64,000 nucleotides of DNA from RHKX01 sp963823275. GTDB taxonomy: Bacteria; Actinomycetota; Thermoleophilia; Solirubrobacterales; 70-9. The first letter of the stretch is position 1; the number at the start of each line of letters is the position of its first letter. This document shows, piece after piece, positions 1-9,018 of the stretch. A model generated the notes under the pieces. It did not search any database. It was given only the letters and a program-made list of their open reading frames with translations, and was not told the DNA's origin. Made by a program: the position numbers and the translations under genes. Location of the stretch: positions 620,001 through 684,000 of the forward strand of contig CAWGKW010000001.1 of NCBI GenBank assembly GCA_963823275.1. The letters run 5' to 3'.

Positions 1-570
1 GGCACCGGTACCCTCGTGGTCTCAGAGGACGAGATCTTGGAGAACCCGTTCGTAACAGCCGTGACCCACTCCGCCGAAGAGGCACGGGTGACCCTTGCCG
101 GAGTCCGCAACGAGCCGGGCATGGCGGGTCGGATCTTCACCGCGCTGGCCGAGGCGAACGTCAACGTCGACGTGATCATCCAGAACGAGCCCGTCTCGAC
201 CGAGCACGGTGCCGACCTCTCGTTCACCGTTGCCCGCGACGACCTCCAGGCGGCGATCGACGCCGTCAAGGCGACCGGGCTCGAATCCGGTGAGGTGCTG
301 ACCGACAGCCAGATCGGCAAGGTCTCGATCGTCGGGGCGGGCATGCGCAGCCACCCTGGAGTCGCCGCCAAGGTCTTCAAGGTGCTCGGCGACCAGAGCA
401 TCAACATCGAGATGATCTCCACCTCGCCGATCAAGATCTCCTGCGTGATCGCCGCCGATCGGGTTCCGGAAGCGGTCAGAGCGCTCCACGAGGCCTTCGA
501 GCTCGGCGCCGAAGCGGTCCACCAAGAGGACTCGACCGGCGAGCACCGGGCTCGCGCCGGCAGCCCATGA
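1..570 (+). CDS. lysC: Aspartate kinase, C-terminal part (5' end outside window)
   Basis: The frame is open from base 1, so only the last 189 residues are present; the catalytic kinase domain lies upstream of the window. The visible part is a pair of ACT domains (phrases AGVRNEPGMAGRIF and VGAGMRSHPGVAAKVF, each opening a beta-alpha-beta unit), which in this family bind the feedback effectors lysine and/or threonine. The enzyme phosphorylates aspartate at the entry to lysine, threonine, methionine and diaminopimelate synthesis. Its stop overlaps the asd start (ATGA at 567-570), so the two consecutive pathway enzymes are translationally coupled. The C-terminal ~15 residues are a low-complexity tail. 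Identification is secure from the ACT pair plus the asd neighbour. Confidence 0.95.
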   Translation, partial: GTGTLVVSEDEILENPFVTAVTHSAEEARVTLAGVRNEPGMAGRIFTALAEANVNVDVIIQNEPVSTEHGADLSFTVARDDLQAAIDAVKATGLESGEVLTDSQIGKVSIVGAGMRSHPGVAAKVFKVLGDQSINIEMISTSPIKISCVIAADRVPEAVRALHEAFELGAEAVHQEDSTGEHRARAGSP

Positions 571-1631
571 GTCCGGCCGGGTCCGGCGGTCTCCGCGTCG
601 GAGTCCTAGGCGCGACCGGCGCCGTCGGATCGACCGTTCTGGAGGTTCTGGCCGAGCGATCCTTCCCGCTGGCGGAGGTAGTCGCTCTCGCGTCCGCCCG
701 GTCGGCCGGTCGGATGCTTTCGTTCGCCGGTGACGAGATCGAATGCGTCGAGATCTCCGATTCCTCGATCGAAGGGCTCGACATCGTCATCTCCTCCGCG
801 GGCGGAGCCGTGAGCGCCGAATGGGCACCACGCCTGATCGCCGCCGGGGCGGTCGTCATCGACAACACCAGCCACTGGCGAATGCACGACCAGGTCCCGC
901 TTGTCGTCAGCGAGGTCAACCCGGAGGCAGCCGATTCCCATCGCGGCCTGATCGCCAACCCGAACTGCTCGACCATGCAGATGGTCGTCGCCCTGAAGCC
1001 GATCCTCGACGCCGTCGGGATCGAGCGATTGGTCATCTCCACCTATCAGTCCGTTTCCGGCACCGGGCAGCGCGCGATCGATGAGCTTCGCGCCCAATCG
1101 GCGGCAACGCTCGCCGGCGGCAGCGCCCCGGCCGAGATCTATCCGCACCAGATCGCCTTCAACGTGGTCCCGCAGGTTGAGACGTTCAAGGGCGGCGACG
1201 ACTACACCACCGAGGAGCGCAAGATGATGGCTGAGACCCGGAAGATCTTCGGGGTCGGCGACGAGCTCCGGATCTCGGCAACCTGCGCCCGGGTACCGGT
1301 CTTCAACGGGCACTCGGAGTCGGTCAACGTCCAGACCCGAGAACCGCTCGACCCCGATGCATGTCGGGCCCTGCTGGCGGCGGCTCCCGGGTTGGTCGTC
1401 CTCGATGACCCTGCCGACGGCATCTATCCGCTTGCTTCCGTGGCCGCCGGTCGCGACGAGGTGCTCGTGGGCAGGATCCGCCGCGACCCCTCCCACGAGC
1501 GCTGTCTGAACCTCTGGATCGTCGGCGACAACCTGCGTAAGGGTGCGGCGACGAACGCGGTCCAGGTTGCCGAGGTACTGGTCGAGCGCGACCTGGTCGG
1601 GGTCCCCGAGCCCGCGCTGAGCGCCGTTTGA
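567..1631 (+). CDS. asd: Aspartate-semialdehyde dehydrogenase
   Basis: Reduces aspartyl phosphate to aspartate semialdehyde with NADPH in the cytoplasm, the step after aspartate kinase. The 354-residue protein opens with the nucleotide-binding loop GATGAVGSTVLEVL and carries the catalytic cysteine in NPNCSTMQMV near residue 133. The phrase RVPVFNGHSESVNV matches the substrate-binding region of the family. Length is normal. The ATG overlaps the lysC stop by four bases, giving a lysC-asd operon. No anomalies seen. Confidence 0.97.
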   Translation: MSPAGSGGLRVGVLGATGAVGSTVLEVLAERSFPLAEVVALASARSAGRMLSFAGDEIECVEISDSSIEGLDIVISSAGGAVSAEWAPRLIAAGAVVIDNTSHWRMHDQVPLVVSEVNPEAADSHRGLIANPNCSTMQMVVALKPILDAVGIERLVISTYQSVSGTGQRAIDELRAQSAATLAGGSAPAEIYPHQIAFNVVPQVETFKGGDDYTTEERKMMAETRKIFGVGDELRISATCARVPVFNGHSESVNVQTREPLDPDACRALLAAAPGLVVLDDPADGIYPLASVAAGRDEVLVGRIRRDPSHERCLNLWIVGDNLRKGAATNAVQVAEVLVERDLVGVPEPALSAV

Positions 1632-1656
1632 GCGAGGAAGCAACCGGGAGGCCGAG

Positions 1657-4041
1657 TTGATCGGCACCTATGTCTCGCTGACCCTGATCCTCGCCTTCGC
1701 TCTGCTGGTCGGCCAGGCGCTGGTCGCCTTCGCCGCCGGGGCGGGCAGGGGGCATCCGGCCAGGGTCTCCTGGCTTGCGCCCGCCTACGGCATCGCGGCC
1801 CTGCTGGTGCTCGCCGGGATAACGGTGCGCCTTCCGGGTCACGGGGTCACGGCGGCCGTTGCGCTCGTCGCGGCAACCGTCCTCGCCGCGCTCTACCTCC
1901 CCGGACGCGTGTCCCCCGTCCGCTCCGCTGCCGCCCTTGCCGTGCCCGTGATTGCCATCACCGTCCTGGCCGCCTCGCTCCCGTTCGCGATCGCGGGACA
2001 CGGAGGAATCCTCGGCGTCGGCCTGGTCAACGACGACATGGCCTCACACCTGATCATCGCGAGCTACGTGACCGACCACTCGGGCCACGTGCCCAGCTTC
2101 ATCAAGGGCGGCTATCCGATCGGGCCTCACGCGGTCGTCGCCGGCATCGCCAAGCTGACCGGCGCCGGTCTCGTCGACGTCTTCGCCGGGTTCACGCTGG
2201 CGCTCGCCCCGCTGCTCGGGTTGCTCGGGCTCGGGTTGCTCGGGAGGATGTCGCGCCTCCGCCTGATCATCGGCGCATCGCTGGTCGCGCTGCCCTACCT
2301 GGGAGCCGCCTACCTGTCGCAGGGTGCCTTCAAGGAGCCGCTGCAGGCGATGCTGCTGATCGGGTTCGCGCTCTCGCTCGCCTCCCTGGTCGGCCTGCGG
2401 ACGCCGCTCACGGGGCTCGAGGACGGGGACGTCGATCCCATCGTCCACTCGACCGCGCACCCGGTCAGGCGGGTTCTTCCACTGGCGATCCTGGCGGCGG
2501 CGAGCGTCTTCAACTACAGCCTTCCCGGACTGCTGTGGGTGGGCGCCGTCGGTGCGGCCGTGTTGCTCGCGCGCTACGCGCTCGTCAAGCCGCGCCCCGA
2601 GCTGCCCGAGAACTGGCTGCGCAAGTCCCTTCCCTACCTGCTCGGCCTGCTGATCGTGGTCGCCGTCGCGACGGCCGGGGAATGGAGCCGGATCGCCAGC
2701 TTCAGCCGCCTCTCGGCGCTCAACCCCGATCGATTCGGCTCTGACCTCGGCAACCTCAGCCAAGCCCTCTCGCCGCTCGAGGCCCTCGGGATCTGGCCCT
2801 CGGGCGAGTTCGACGCAACCGCCACCTCGGCGGGCCTGCCGGCGCCCCTCTTCTACTTCGGCGCGGCGATCGCCCTCGCGGCGTTGGCCCTCGGGCTGAT
2901 TCGCGAGCGGCGCGAGCGGGATTGGACGCTCCCGGCGCTGCTGGTGGCCATGGGTGGCGTCTGGGTCCTGGCGGCGCTGTTCAGCAGCCCCTATATCGCG
3001 GCCAAGGCCCTTGCGATCGTCTCGCCGGTCGCGATCGCGATCGCGTTGCGAGGCACGCTCGGCGCCAGGGGTGGCCCGGCCCTGGCACTTGGGATAGTCC
3101 TGGTTCTCGGCGCGGCGGGGTCGTCGTTCCTCGTCCTCCGCCAGGCGGCGGTCGGCCCGGACGACCATTCGAGCCAGCTCGCCCAGATCCGGCCTCTCGT
3201 GGAGGACGAGCCCGTCCTCTTCCTCGGCCGCGACGACTTCATCGGCTGGGAGCTGGCCGGATCCGACGAGATCACCGGGATCGTGACCAACTTCTACGAC
3301 GTCGAGGACGCGCGTCCGCGCTTCAAGAAGGGGGAGGGGGGCGGTGAGAAGTTCGATGTCGACGCGGTCTTCCCGGCCACGCTCGACAGCTTCCGCTACA
3401 TCCTCGCGACCACGGGCGGGCCGGTCTCCAGCGTTCCGCCGCGATTCGTCGAGGTCAGGCGGACGGCCGACTACGTGCTCTACGAGCGAACCGGGAGCAC
3501 CGGCAAGCGACGCACCCTCGACGAGGGCACCTCGCCGGGCGCGATCCTCGACTGCGGCTCGCCCGAGGGACGGGCCATCGCCGACGGCCAGGGCACCGCG
3601 ATCGTCTGGAACACTCCGCCGGTGATCGCCGAGGCCGACGGCTGGAGCCCTGATGATTCCCCGGCCGACGGCTCACCCTCATCCCAGGACCTGGGTATCC
3701 CGGAGGCCGGCAGGTGGCTGATATCGCTCGAGTACGACAGTCGCCGGCCTTTGCGCGTCAGCGCACCCGAGCTCGGGCTCGACCAGACGATCGCGGCCAA
3801 CCTCGACTTCCGCGGGGAGACGCCGACGTTCCCGGTCGGGGAGATCGAGGTCGACGAGCCGACGAACGCCACGGTGACGGTCGAACCCGATCCCCCCAAC
3901 CAGTTGGCGCGCCTATTGAGGGCTCCGAACGAGGCCCACCTGCGCTCGCTTACGGCAAGCCCCCTCGACCCGGATGCGATCGAGCGGGTCCAGGTTCGCC
4001 AGACCTGCGACCGCTACGTGGACTGGTACCGGCAGCGCTGA
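1657..4041 (+). CDS. Large polytopic membrane protein with extracytoplasmic C-terminal domain
   Basis: A 794-residue protein read from a TTG start at 1657; a GGGAGG-like ribosome site lies at 1646-1651. Residues 1 to about 500 hold roughly a dozen hydrophobic segments. The phrase VNDDMASHLIIASYV follows the third or fourth segment and resembles the acidic loop of GT-C-type glycosyltransferases, but this is only suggestive. Residues ~500-794 are hydrophilic with beta-rich phrases (FPVGEIEVDEPTNATVTV) and are probably extracytoplasmic. It follows asd by 25 nt and may be co-transcribed, though no functional link is evident. I do not recognise a named family; a lipid-linked sugar transferase or other envelope enzyme is the best guess. 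Confidence 0.75.
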   Translation: MIGTYVSLTLILAFALLVGQALVAFAAGAGRGHPARVSWLAPAYGIAALLVLAGITVRLPGHGVTAAVALVAATVLAALYLPGRVSPVRSAAALAVPVIAITVLAASLPFAIAGHGGILGVGLVNDDMASHLIIASYVTDHSGHVPSFIKGGYPIGPHAVVAGIAKLTGAGLVDVFAGFTLALAPLLGLLGLGLLGRMSRLRLIIGASLVALPYLGAAYLSQGAFKEPLQAMLLIGFALSLASLVGLRTPLTGLEDGDVDPIVHSTAHPVRRVLPLAILAAASVFNYSLPGLLWVGAVGAAVLLARYALVKPRPELPENWLRKSLPYLLGLLIVVAVATAGEWSRIASFSRLSALNPDRFGSDLGNLSQALSPLEALGIWPSGEFDATATSAGLPAPLFYFGAAIALAALALGLIRERRERDWTLPALLVAMGGVWVLAALFSSPYIAAKALAIVSPVAIAIALRGTLGARGGPALALGIVLVLGAAGSSFLVLRQAAVGPDDHSSQLAQIRPLVEDEPVLFLGRDDFIGWELAGSDEITGIVTNFYDVEDARPRFKKGEGGGEKFDVDAVFPATLDSFRYILATTGGPVSSVPPRFVEVRRTADYVLYERTGSTGKRRTLDEGTSPGAILDCGSPEGRAIADGQGTAIVWNTPPVIAEADGWSPDDSPADGSPSSQDLGIPEAGRWLISLEYDSRRPLRVSAPELGLDQTIAANLDFRGETPTFPVGEIEVDEPTNATVTVEPDPPNQLARLLRAPNEAHLRSLTASPLDPDAIERVQVRQTCDRYVDWYRQR

Positions 4042-4063
4042 CCCCTCCACCCACCATCAACCT

Positions 4064-4300
4064 GACGCCCCTGCCGAGCGGCAACACCGCGCCGCCCGAG
4101 CAGAGCGGACGCGCAGCGGAGCATCTGCTCGGAGTTATCCAAGACGCCCCTGCCGAGCGGCAACACCGCGCCGCCCGAGCAGAGCGGACGCGAAGCGGAG
4201 CATCTGCTCGGAGTTATCCAAGACGCCCCTGCCGAGCGGCAACACCGCGCAACCCGAGCAGAGCGGACGCGCAGCGGAGCATCTGCTCGGAGTTATCTAA
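4064..4300 (+). repeat. Three tandem copies of a 79-bp repeat (family A)
   Basis: Near-identical units begin at 4064, 4143 and 4222, each opening with GACGCCCCTGCCGAGCGG and closing with CATCTGCTCGGAGTTATC. Each ~71-bp core contains a perfect 9-bp inverted repeat (CCGAGCAGA ... TCTGCTCGG) plus a short GCGG/CCGC stem. The block fills the gap between the convergent membrane-protein and sdhE-like genes and abuts the latter's stop. The same core, in the opposite orientation, forms the block at 20722-20969. Confidence 0.95.
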
Positions 4301-5190
4301 GCCAGGGCGGCGATGCGGTCGTCGACCGTCACCGTCGAAGCGATGTGCTTCGGCATCCCGAGCTGCTTGGGGTCGTAGCCGAGGGCGAGGCCGACGAGCT
4401 GGGGGAGGTGGAGGACGGCGAGGCCGAGGTCGCGGCCGACCACCTTGGCCGCCTCCGGCTGTTGCATGTCCAGGTTCAGATGGCAGAGCGGGCACGGGGT
4501 GACGAGGCAGTCGGCGCCGGCGTCGATGGCGTCGCCGACATGGGTTCCGGCCTGCTTCAGCGATGTCTCGCGGTTCATCGTGATCACCGGGAAACCGCAG
4601 CAGCGTCGGGCGCCGTCGTAGTCGACCACCTGACCGCCCAGGGCCTCGATCACCTGCTCGAGGTAGAGGTCGCGGTCGGGGAACTCGTCGTAGCCGAGGC
4701 GGGTCTTCGGGCGGAGGACGTAACAGCCGTAGAAGGGCCCGACCCGCAACCCCTCGAGCGGGCGCTTGACCTTGGACCTGAGCGTGTCGAGGCCGATGTC
4801 CTCGACCAGCAACCAGAGGAAGTTCTTGTTGGTCCAGCCATCCTTCGACTTCGTGTAGGAGAGGCCCTCGCCGCTCAGCGTCTCGTTGATGTGAGCGCGG
4901 TAGGCGCTGTCGGCGTCGAGGCGCTCCTGGCACTCCGACTGCGCGCCCTGGCAGGTCGAGCAGATGTTCATCATCGCCAGCCCGGTCTCCTGAGCAAGGG
5001 CGAAGGTACGGGCGTTGAGGGTGTCGGCCAGCTCCTGGTTGTGCTCGGCGATCACACCGGCACCGCAGCAGTTGGCGCGGTCGAGGCTGACCAGCTCGAT
5101 GCCGAGAGCCTCGGCGGTCAGCTCCATCGAGCCGTGCAGCTCAGGGGTGAAGCCGCGAGAGACGCAGCCGGGCCAGTAGGCAAGCTTCAT
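4297..5190 (-). CDS. HdrB/SdhE-like CCG-domain subunit of succinate dehydrogenase
   Basis: A 297-residue protein with two Cys-rich CCG modules: C9, C41-C42, C77 and C80, then C156, C197-C198, C228, C233 and C236. In heterodisulfide reductase subunit B and in archaeal-type SdhE this arrangement binds an unusual iron-sulfur cluster and a structural metal. It is last in the order sdhA-sdhB-this gene, and no SdhC/SdhD-like membrane anchors are present nearby. I infer that it is the third subunit of an E-type succinate:quinone reductase, passing electrons from SdhB towards quinone at the membrane. The stop is immediately followed by the repeat block, which may act in transcript ending. Confidence 0.85.
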   Translation of the reverse strand: MKLAYWPGCVSRGFTPELHGSMELTAEALGIELVSLDRANCCGAGVIAEHNQELADTLNARTFALAQETGLAMMNICSTCQGAQSECQERLDADSAYRAHINETLSGEGLSYTKSKDGWTNKNFLWLLVEDIGLDTLRSKVKRPLEGLRVGPFYGCYVLRPKTRLGYDEFPDRDLYLEQVIEALGGQVVDYDGARRCCGFPVITMNRETSLKQAGTHVGDAIDAGADCLVTPCPLCHLNLDMQQPEAAKVVGRDLGLAVLHLPQLVGLALGYDPKQLGMPKHIASTVTVDDRIAALA

Positions 5191-5218
5191 GTCTCGCTCC
5201 TGTTCTCGGTGATCATGT

Positions 5219-6373
5219 TCATACGGTCGAAGTCTCCGACTGGGGGGCCACGGCCTCAGCGGCGCCCTCGTCCTCGGCGCCCTCGTCGATGATGTAGAGG
5301 TTGAGCTGGATCTTGCTCTCCTCGGCCCGTTCGTAGATCCGCTTGACGTGGTCCTGTGAGTCCCCCGGGAGCTTGTGATGCACGCCCGGGATCAGCTTCG
5401 GGATCGAACGCATCTTGCCCGTGCGAATGCCGCGGATGGCGGTCGGGATCGACTCGAAGAGGCCCCTGATCGAGGACAACCTGATCAGCAGCTTCCCCTT
5501 GATTCCCGGGGCGAAGGACTCCTGCAGCAGTTCTGATTCGTCCAGGGTGCCCTTCTTCTTGATGATCTTGGCGAAGGCGAGCTCGTGACGGCGCCCGTTG
5601 TTGACGTCGTCGATGCCCTGCTCGCCGGTGGCGAGGCGGCGGAGCCGCATGATCTGATTCATCGGGGCGACGTCCTTGGGACAGGCGTCGACGCAGGAGA
5701 AGCAGTGCGTGCAGTCGTACATGCCGTGCGGGTCGTTGGCCAGATCGAAGAGTCGCTCGGTCGTCTGGCCGTCGCGCGGATCGCCGACGAAGCGGTAGGC
5801 CTTGGCGAGCGCGGCCGGGCCGATGAAGTCGGGGTCGACCTCCATCGACAGACAGGAGGAGACGCAGGCGCCGCACTGGATGCAGGCCACCGACTGGGTC
5901 ACGTCGACCATCGCCTCGGCGGGCACGATGTACTCACGCTCGGGCGGCGGCCCGTCCGGCAGCAGCCACGGGGTCACGCGACGGAACTTCTCCCAGTGCG
6001 TCGACTCCATGTCGGTGACCAGGTCCTTGATCACCGGCATGTTGCCCATCGGCTCGACCGTGATCTCGACGGGCTCGCCGTCGTCGGATCGGGAGAGCCG
6101 GGCCGCCTCCTCGGCGGCCTCGCCGAGCTGGGTCTTGCAGGCGAGCGTGGACTGGCCGTTGATCTTGACCCCGCACGACCCGCAGATCGCGGCGCGGCAG
6201 GAGCAACGGACGGCGATCGTCCCGTCCTGGTCGTTCTTGGCCTGCAGGATGCCGTCGAGGACAGACAGGGTTGAGTCGAGGTCGACGTCGAAGGTCTCCC
6301 AGTAGGCCCCGCGCGTCTCCTCGGCGGTTGCCTCCGGCTGGTAGCGGCGGACCTTGAGCGTGTATGCCGACAT
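5219..6373 (-). CDS. sdhB: Succinate dehydrogenase iron-sulfur subunit with long C-terminal extension
   Basis: The N-terminal ferredoxin domain carries the 2Fe-2S ligands C59, C64, C67 and C79 (CRAAICGSCG). The C-terminal dicluster domain has CIQCGACVSSCLS and CTHCFSCVDACPKDV for the 4Fe-4S and 3Fe-4S/4Fe-4S centres. It relays electrons from SdhA. At 384 residues it is about 130 longer than classical SdhB; the extra C-terminal part includes a basic segment around residues 285-350 and an acidic tail. Such extensions fit HdrB-partnered enzymes rather than the SdhCD type. The start codon directly abuts the sdhA stop. Confidence 0.93.
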   Translation of the reverse strand: MSAYTLKVRRYQPEATAEETRGAYWETFDVDLDSTLSVLDGILQAKNDQDGTIAVRCSCRAAICGSCGVKINGQSTLACKTQLGEAAEEAARLSRSDDGEPVEITVEPMGNMPVIKDLVTDMESTHWEKFRRVTPWLLPDGPPPEREYIVPAEAMVDVTQSVACIQCGACVSSCLSMEVDPDFIGPAALAKAYRFVGDPRDGQTTERLFDLANDPHGMYDCTHCFSCVDACPKDVAPMNQIMRLRRLATGEQGIDDVNNGRRHELAFAKIIKKKGTLDESELLQESFAPGIKGKLLIRLSSIRGLFESIPTAIRGIRTGKMRSIPKLIPGVHHKLPGDSQDHVKRIYERAEESKIQLNLYIIDEGAEDEGAAEAVAPQSETSTV

Positions 6374-8062
6374 CTAGTAGGTCCTCTCCTGCGGTTGCCA
6401 ATCGGTGATCGTCACCGGCGAGTAGCTGATCTTCGGTCCCTCGCCGTTCATCGAGACGTCGATGTGCTTGAGCCACTCCTCGTCGTTGCGCTCCGGGTAG
6501 TCGGTGCGGTACTGGGCACCGCGGCTCTCGCGTCGTTCGAGGGCCGACATGCAGCAGGCCTCGGCGTTGTCGAGCATGTTCTGCAGCTCGAGCGCCCCGA
6601 GCACGTCCTGGTTGAAGACCGTTCCCCGGTCGTCGATGTAGGCGGTCTTCGCCTCCTCCTTGAGGCGCTGCACGATCTCGAGGGCGCTCTGGATGCCCTC
6701 CTCGTCCCGGAAGACGGCGACCTTCGCGTCCATCGTCGCGCCGAGCTCGGCCTTGATCTCCGAAACCCGGCGGCCGGCCTCGTGCTTGCGGGCGATCACG
6801 GACTGGATCCGGCCCTCCTCGTCGGAGAGCAGCGATCTGGAGACCGGATCGAACCCTCGGCCCTTGGCGTGCTCGGCTCCGTCCTCGCCGCAGCGGCGGC
6901 CGAAGATCAGCGTGTCCAGCAGGGAGTTGGCCCCGAGGCGGTTGCCGCCGTGGACCGAGACGCAGGCGACCTCGCCGGCGGCGTACAGGCCCGGGATGTT
7001 CGTGCGGCCCCAGATGTCGGTCTTGACGCCGCCCATCGTGTAGTGGTTGCCGGGCTTGATATGGATCGGCTCGCGGGTGATGTCGACGCCGGCGAAGTCC
7101 CGGCCGACGAGGACGATCTCGCGCAGGGCCTCGTGGATCCGCTGGCGGGGAACGACGGTGACGTCGAGGGCGACGGTGCCGTCGGGGAATCCGCGACCCT
7201 CGTTGATCTCGGTCTGCTCGGCGCGGGAGACGACGTCGCGTGAGGCGAGCTCCATCTTGTTGGGCGCATAGCGCTCCATGAACCGCTCGCCCTTGGCGTT
7301 GAGCAGGTGGGCGCCCTCTCCGCGGGCGCCCTCGGTGATCAGAAAGCCCTTGCCCGCGAGCGTCGTCGGGTGGTACTGAATCATCTCCATGTCCATCAGG
7401 TTCGCGCCGGCCCGGTAGGCCATCGCGATTCCGTCGCCGGTGCAGATCAGGGCGTTGGTGGTCGGCTGCCAGATCTGCCCATTGCCACCGGTGGCGAGAA
7501 CCACGCTCTTCGCCTTGAACAGCTGCATCGAGCCGTCCTTGATGTTGCGGGTGACGGCACCGACGCACTTGCCGTCGTCGTCGATCGCGAGCTCGGTCGT
7601 GAACCATTCCTCGTAGCGGTCGATCTGCTCGGAGTACTTCATCAGCTGCTCGTAGAGGACGTGCATGATCGCCTGGCCGGTGATGTCGGCCACGTAGTAG
7701 GTGCGGGCCACCGAGGCACCGCCGAAGGCACGGGTTCCGAGCTCACCCTTCTCGTTGCGATGGAAGGTGACGCCGATGTGCTCGAGGTGGAGCAACTCAT
7801 CAGGGGCCTCGCGGCACATCACCTCGATCGCGTCCTGGTCACCGAGATAGTCGGAGCCCTTGATCGTGTCGAATGCGTGCGACTCCCAGGAGTCGTCGAC
7901 GGCGAGGGCTGCGTTGATTCCGCCCTGCGCAGCATTGGAATGCGAGCGAATGGGGTGGACCTTGCTGATGATTCCGACCGAAACGCCGCTCTCGGCCGCT
8001 GCCAGCGCCGCGCGCTGTCCGGCGAGTCCGGCTCCGATCACCAATACGTCGTGTTCAGGCAC
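6374..8062 (-). CDS. sdhA: Succinate dehydrogenase flavoprotein subunit
   Basis: Oxidises succinate to fumarate in the TCA cycle. The 562-residue protein begins with the FAD-binding dinucleotide fold VIGAGLAGQRAALAAAESG and has the histidine expected to bind FAD covalently in RSHSNAAQGG. Further conserved phrases are GGVKTDIWGRTNIPGLYAAGE and NRLGANSLLDTLIFGRR. It is the first gene of the sdhA-sdhB-sdhE-like operon and is divergent from the DsbA-like gene; the 170-bp gap between them must hold both promoters. Length and motifs are normal. Confidence 0.97.
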   Translation of the reverse strand: MPEHDVLVIGAGLAGQRAALAAAESGVSVGIISKVHPIRSHSNAAQGGINAALAVDDSWESHAFDTIKGSDYLGDQDAIEVMCREAPDELLHLEHIGVTFHRNEKGELGTRAFGGASVARTYYVADITGQAIMHVLYEQLMKYSEQIDRYEEWFTTELAIDDDGKCVGAVTRNIKDGSMQLFKAKSVVLATGGNGQIWQPTTNALICTGDGIAMAYRAGANLMDMEMIQYHPTTLAGKGFLITEGARGEGAHLLNAKGERFMERYAPNKMELASRDVVSRAEQTEINEGRGFPDGTVALDVTVVPRQRIHEALREIVLVGRDFAGVDITREPIHIKPGNHYTMGGVKTDIWGRTNIPGLYAAGEVACVSVHGGNRLGANSLLDTLIFGRRCGEDGAEHAKGRGFDPVSRSLLSDEEGRIQSVIARKHEAGRRVSEIKAELGATMDAKVAVFRDEEGIQSALEIVQRLKEEAKTAYIDDRGTVFNQDVLGALELQNMLDNAEACCMSALERRESRGAQYRTDYPERNDEEWLKHIDVSMNGEGPKISYSPVTITDWQPQERTY

Positions 8063-8232
8063 GTGGGCATCCTATGTGGTCGAAGGGCTCGGGGGCTCGC
8101 CGGAATCCCGATTGGCCGGGTCGGTTTTCGATGATGGCGGCGAGTCGATTTCGATGACCTTCCCGGTGCCCGCTTGAGTTTCCCTTGAACCGTGAGATCT
8201 ATCAATCCGGGCATGTATCGTGAGGCCGAGAA

Positions 8233-8994
8233 ATGAGTTCGAGATCGGAGAGCAAGCAGGCCGCCCGTGAGGCGCGTGAGGCTGCCGAGCAGGAATCTGC
8301 GAGCAGGGCACGTCGTCAGCGCACCTGGGCCATCGTCGGCGGCTCGGTGCTGCTGGCCGCGGTCGTCGTCGTCGCCCTCATCGTACTCAGCAGCAGCGAC
8401 TCCGGCGATGCAGGAGACACCGGCGACGCGACGGTCTTCGAGGGCGTCCCCCAGATGGGCATCGCCCTCGGCGACCCCGATGCTCCGGTCACCATGGTCG
8501 AGTTCGCCGACCCTCAGTGTCCCTTCTGCATGGAGTACTCCGAGAACGTGCTGCCCGACCTGGTCGAGAAGTACGTCAAGACCGGTGATCTGCGGATGGA
8601 GCTGAATCTGCTCACCTTCATCGGCCCCGATTCCGAGAGCCTCGCGAGGGCGGCTTATGCGGCCTCCGAGGAGGACGGGATGTGGCAGTTCACCGACATC
8701 GCCTACGCCCGCCAGGGCACGGAGAACTCCGGGTATGCCGACCAGGCCTTCATCGATTCGGTGTCGGAGGCAGCCGGACTCGATCCCGATCAGATCAATT
8801 CCGCAAGTGGCTCCGAGGCGGTCACCAGGCAGCTCGCCGACGCGAACACCGCAGCTCAGGATGCGGGCATCTCCTCCACCCCGGGCTTTCAGATCGGTCC
8901 GACGGGCGGCGAGCTGACGACCCTGGACGTTGCCCAGCTCGAGACGTCTCAGTTCGAGGATGCGATCGACCAACAGCTCGCCTCGGCGAAGTGA
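8233..8994 (+). CDS. Membrane-anchored DsbA-like thioredoxin-fold oxidoreductase
   Basis: The 253-residue protein has a charged, probably helical N-terminus (1-30), one membrane segment (~32-52), a short acidic linker and an extracytoplasmic thioredoxin-fold domain. The active-site motif CPFC lies at C96-C99 (EFADPQCPFCMEYS), and a cis-proline site is visible in ISSTPGFQIG. It most likely introduces or shuffles disulfides in exported proteins. The next gene, 24 nt downstream, is a VKOR homologue, the usual reoxidant of DsbA in actinobacteria, so the two form a complete oxidative-folding pair. Confidence 0.9.
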   Translation: MSSRSESKQAAREAREAAEQESASRARRQRTWAIVGGSVLLAAVVVVALIVLSSSDSGDAGDTGDATVFEGVPQMGIALGDPDAPVTMVEFADPQCPFCMEYSENVLPDLVEKYVKTGDLRMELNLLTFIGPDSESLARAAYAASEEDGMWQFTDIAYARQGTENSGYADQAFIDSVSEAAGLDPDQINSASGSEAVTRQLADANTAAQDAGISSTPGFQIGPTGGELTTLDVAQLETSQFEDAIDQQLASAK

Positions 8995-9018
8995 CCTCGG
9001 CAAAGTGACCTATCCGAA

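Noticed and set aside
2044..3168. Long minus-strand frame rich in Arg/Asp/Gln
   Set aside because: Shadow of the membrane protein gene caused by GC-rich third positions; no start signals, low-complexity composition.
4064..4300. CRISPR array made of 79-bp units
   Set aside because: Units are near-identical along their whole length with no variable spacers, only three copies, and no cas genes nearby.
4080..4300. Reading frames through the repeat blocks (also at 20722-20969) as repeat proteins
   Set aside because: They exist in several frames because the units lack stops, have no ribosome sites, and differ in frame between blocks; the DNA hairpins are the conserved feature.
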